In this document: in pieces, positions 6,158 through 6,880 of the stretch
How the letters are laid out: every line of letters starts with the position of its first letter
How positions within the stretch are numbered: position 1 is the stretch's first letter
Source of the DNA: Pseudomonadota bacterium
GTDB taxonomy: Bacteria; Pseudomonadota; Alphaproteobacteria; Acetobacterales; Acetobacteraceae
Direction: 5' to 3'
NCBI GenBank assembly: GCA_021829055.1
Contig: JAJZCS010000106.1
Coordinates: 1-6,880, forward strand
Length of the DNA: 6,880 nt
Translations under genes and position numbers: made by a program
Notes under the pieces: generated by a model
Told to the model about the DNA's origin: nothing
The model's database searches: none
The model's input: only the letters and a program-made list of their open reading frames with translations

Positions 6158-6880
6158 ATGACACAATTGCGGGTGGGGGTGATCGGAACTGGGCATTTTG
6201 GTCGTTACCACGCTCTAAAGGTGGCGGGAGCGGAGCGCGCCAAGCTGATCGGCGTGCACGATATCGATTCGGCGCGGGCTGCGCAGGTCGCGGAGGAAGT
6301 GGGGACAGCAGTGCTCTCGCTTCCGGAACTCTTGGCGGGAGCAGATGCGGTGGTCATTGCTGCCCCAGCCGATGTGCACTTTCCGACCGCGACGCAGGCA
6401 TTGGAGGCAGGGCTGCACGTGCTCGTCGAAAAGCCGATTGCGGCGAGCGTCGAGGAGGCGGATCGCTTGGCGGCTATCGCGTCAGCACGTGGTTGCGTGT
6501 TGCAGGTTGGTCATTTGGAGCGATTTTCCGCGGCGCACGGCGCGGTTTCAGCGAAGATGGGGCGGCCACTCTACATTGAAGCTGTTCGGGTGGCTCCGTT
6601 CAAGGTGCGAGGCACAGATGTTTCCGTCGTTCTCGACCTAATGATCCATGATTTGGACTTGATCCTTGCACTCGTCGATCAGCCGATCGAGAGCGTTGAC
6701 GCCGTTGGGGCAGCTGTTGCGAGTCAATATGATGACATTGCGAATGCCCGGGTACGGTTCGTGGACGGTTGTGTCGCGACGATCACCGCCAGTAGGATTT
6801 CATTGAAGACGGAAAGAAAGATGCGGATTTTTTCTGAGGCAGGTTATCTGAATGTAGATTTTTCGGAGCGCAATTTGTTC
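6158..6880 (+). CDS. Gfo/Idh/MocA-family NAD(P)-dependent dehydrogenase, 3' end missing
   Basis: Members of this family oxidise or reduce sugars, inositols or nucleotide sugars using NAD(P). The 241 visible residues open with a Rossmann fold carrying GVIGTGHFGRYHA (GxGxxG at 10-15), then VIAAPADVHF (66-75) and the cofactor/catalytic motif VEKPIA with Lys92. The second domain begins near 120 and contains VGHLERF (117-123), RGTDVSVVLD (151-160) and LMIHDLDLI, with the conserved family histidine at 164. The combination of VGHLERF and VLDLMIHDLDL resembles dehydrogenases placed among lipid A genes, including UDP-GlcNAc 3-dehydrogenase (GnnA type). That assignment is inference, because no lpx gene or aminotransferase lies in this window. 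The reading frame is intact to the edge; by comparison with family lengths of about 310-350, roughly 70-110 residues are missing. It diverges from secD. Confidence 0.88.
   Translation, partial: MTQLRVGVIGTGHFGRYHALKVAGAERAKLIGVHDIDSARAAQVAEEVGTAVLSLPELLAGADAVVIAAPADVHFPTATQALEAGLHVLVEKPIAASVEEADRLAAIASARGCVLQVGHLERFSAAHGAVSAKMGRPLYIEAVRVAPFKVRGTDVSVVLDLMIHDLDLILALVDQPIESVDAVGAAVASQYDDIANARVRFVDGCVATITASRISLKTERKMRIFSEAGYLNVDFSERNLF

Noticed and set aside
5949..6211. Possible upstream arrest peptide or N-terminal extension controlling secD
   Set aside because: Minus-strand frames here overlap the divergent dehydrogenase start, lack a ribosome site, and show no RAPP/RAPG or SecM-like arrest motif. 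The in-frame extension of secD has random composition.

Overview
This window looks like ordinary chromosomal core DNA from an alphaproteobacterium, moderately GC-rich by eye. The best clues are the Prs protein (alphaproteobacterial-looking FADME and DIVDSGGSL motifs, C-terminus ending SLFD), a short-form HisG, and a 526-residue SecD beginning MLYF. HisG wording resembles Rhodospirillales/Acetobacteraceae proteins, but that is recollection and not a search result. I see no mobile element, CRISPR array, tRNA or rRNA.

Layout, left to right. The 5' part of hisG lies on the minus strand (runs off the left edge, start at 620). A 127-base divergent spacer separates it from prs (748-1680, plus) and a beta-class glutathione S-transferase gene (1713-2333, plus), which probably form one transcript. 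These two converge on a minus-strand block. Read in its own direction, that block is secD (5948-4368), secF (4350-3352), then a stand-alone EAL-domain gene (about 3247-2432) after an AT-rich gap. A 209-base spacer with inverted repeats separates secD from a divergent plus-strand Gfo/Idh/MocA-family dehydrogenase gene (6158 to beyond the right edge).

How the genes relate. Prs makes PRPP and HisG consumes PRPP in the first committed step of histidine synthesis, so the left divergent pair joins producer and consumer. SecD and SecF form the membrane complex that assists the SecYEG translocon. The EAL protein would degrade or bind cyclic di-GMP. The Gfo/Idh protein resembles the sugar-nucleotide dehydrogenases found with lipid A genes, but its partners lie outside the window.

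I found no convincing undescribed system. The most unusual signals are an EAL domain with all catalytic positions but a rebuilt loop 6, an inverted-repeat structure around the secF stop codon next to a run of eight T, and a nested inverted repeat in the secD/dehydrogenase spacer.
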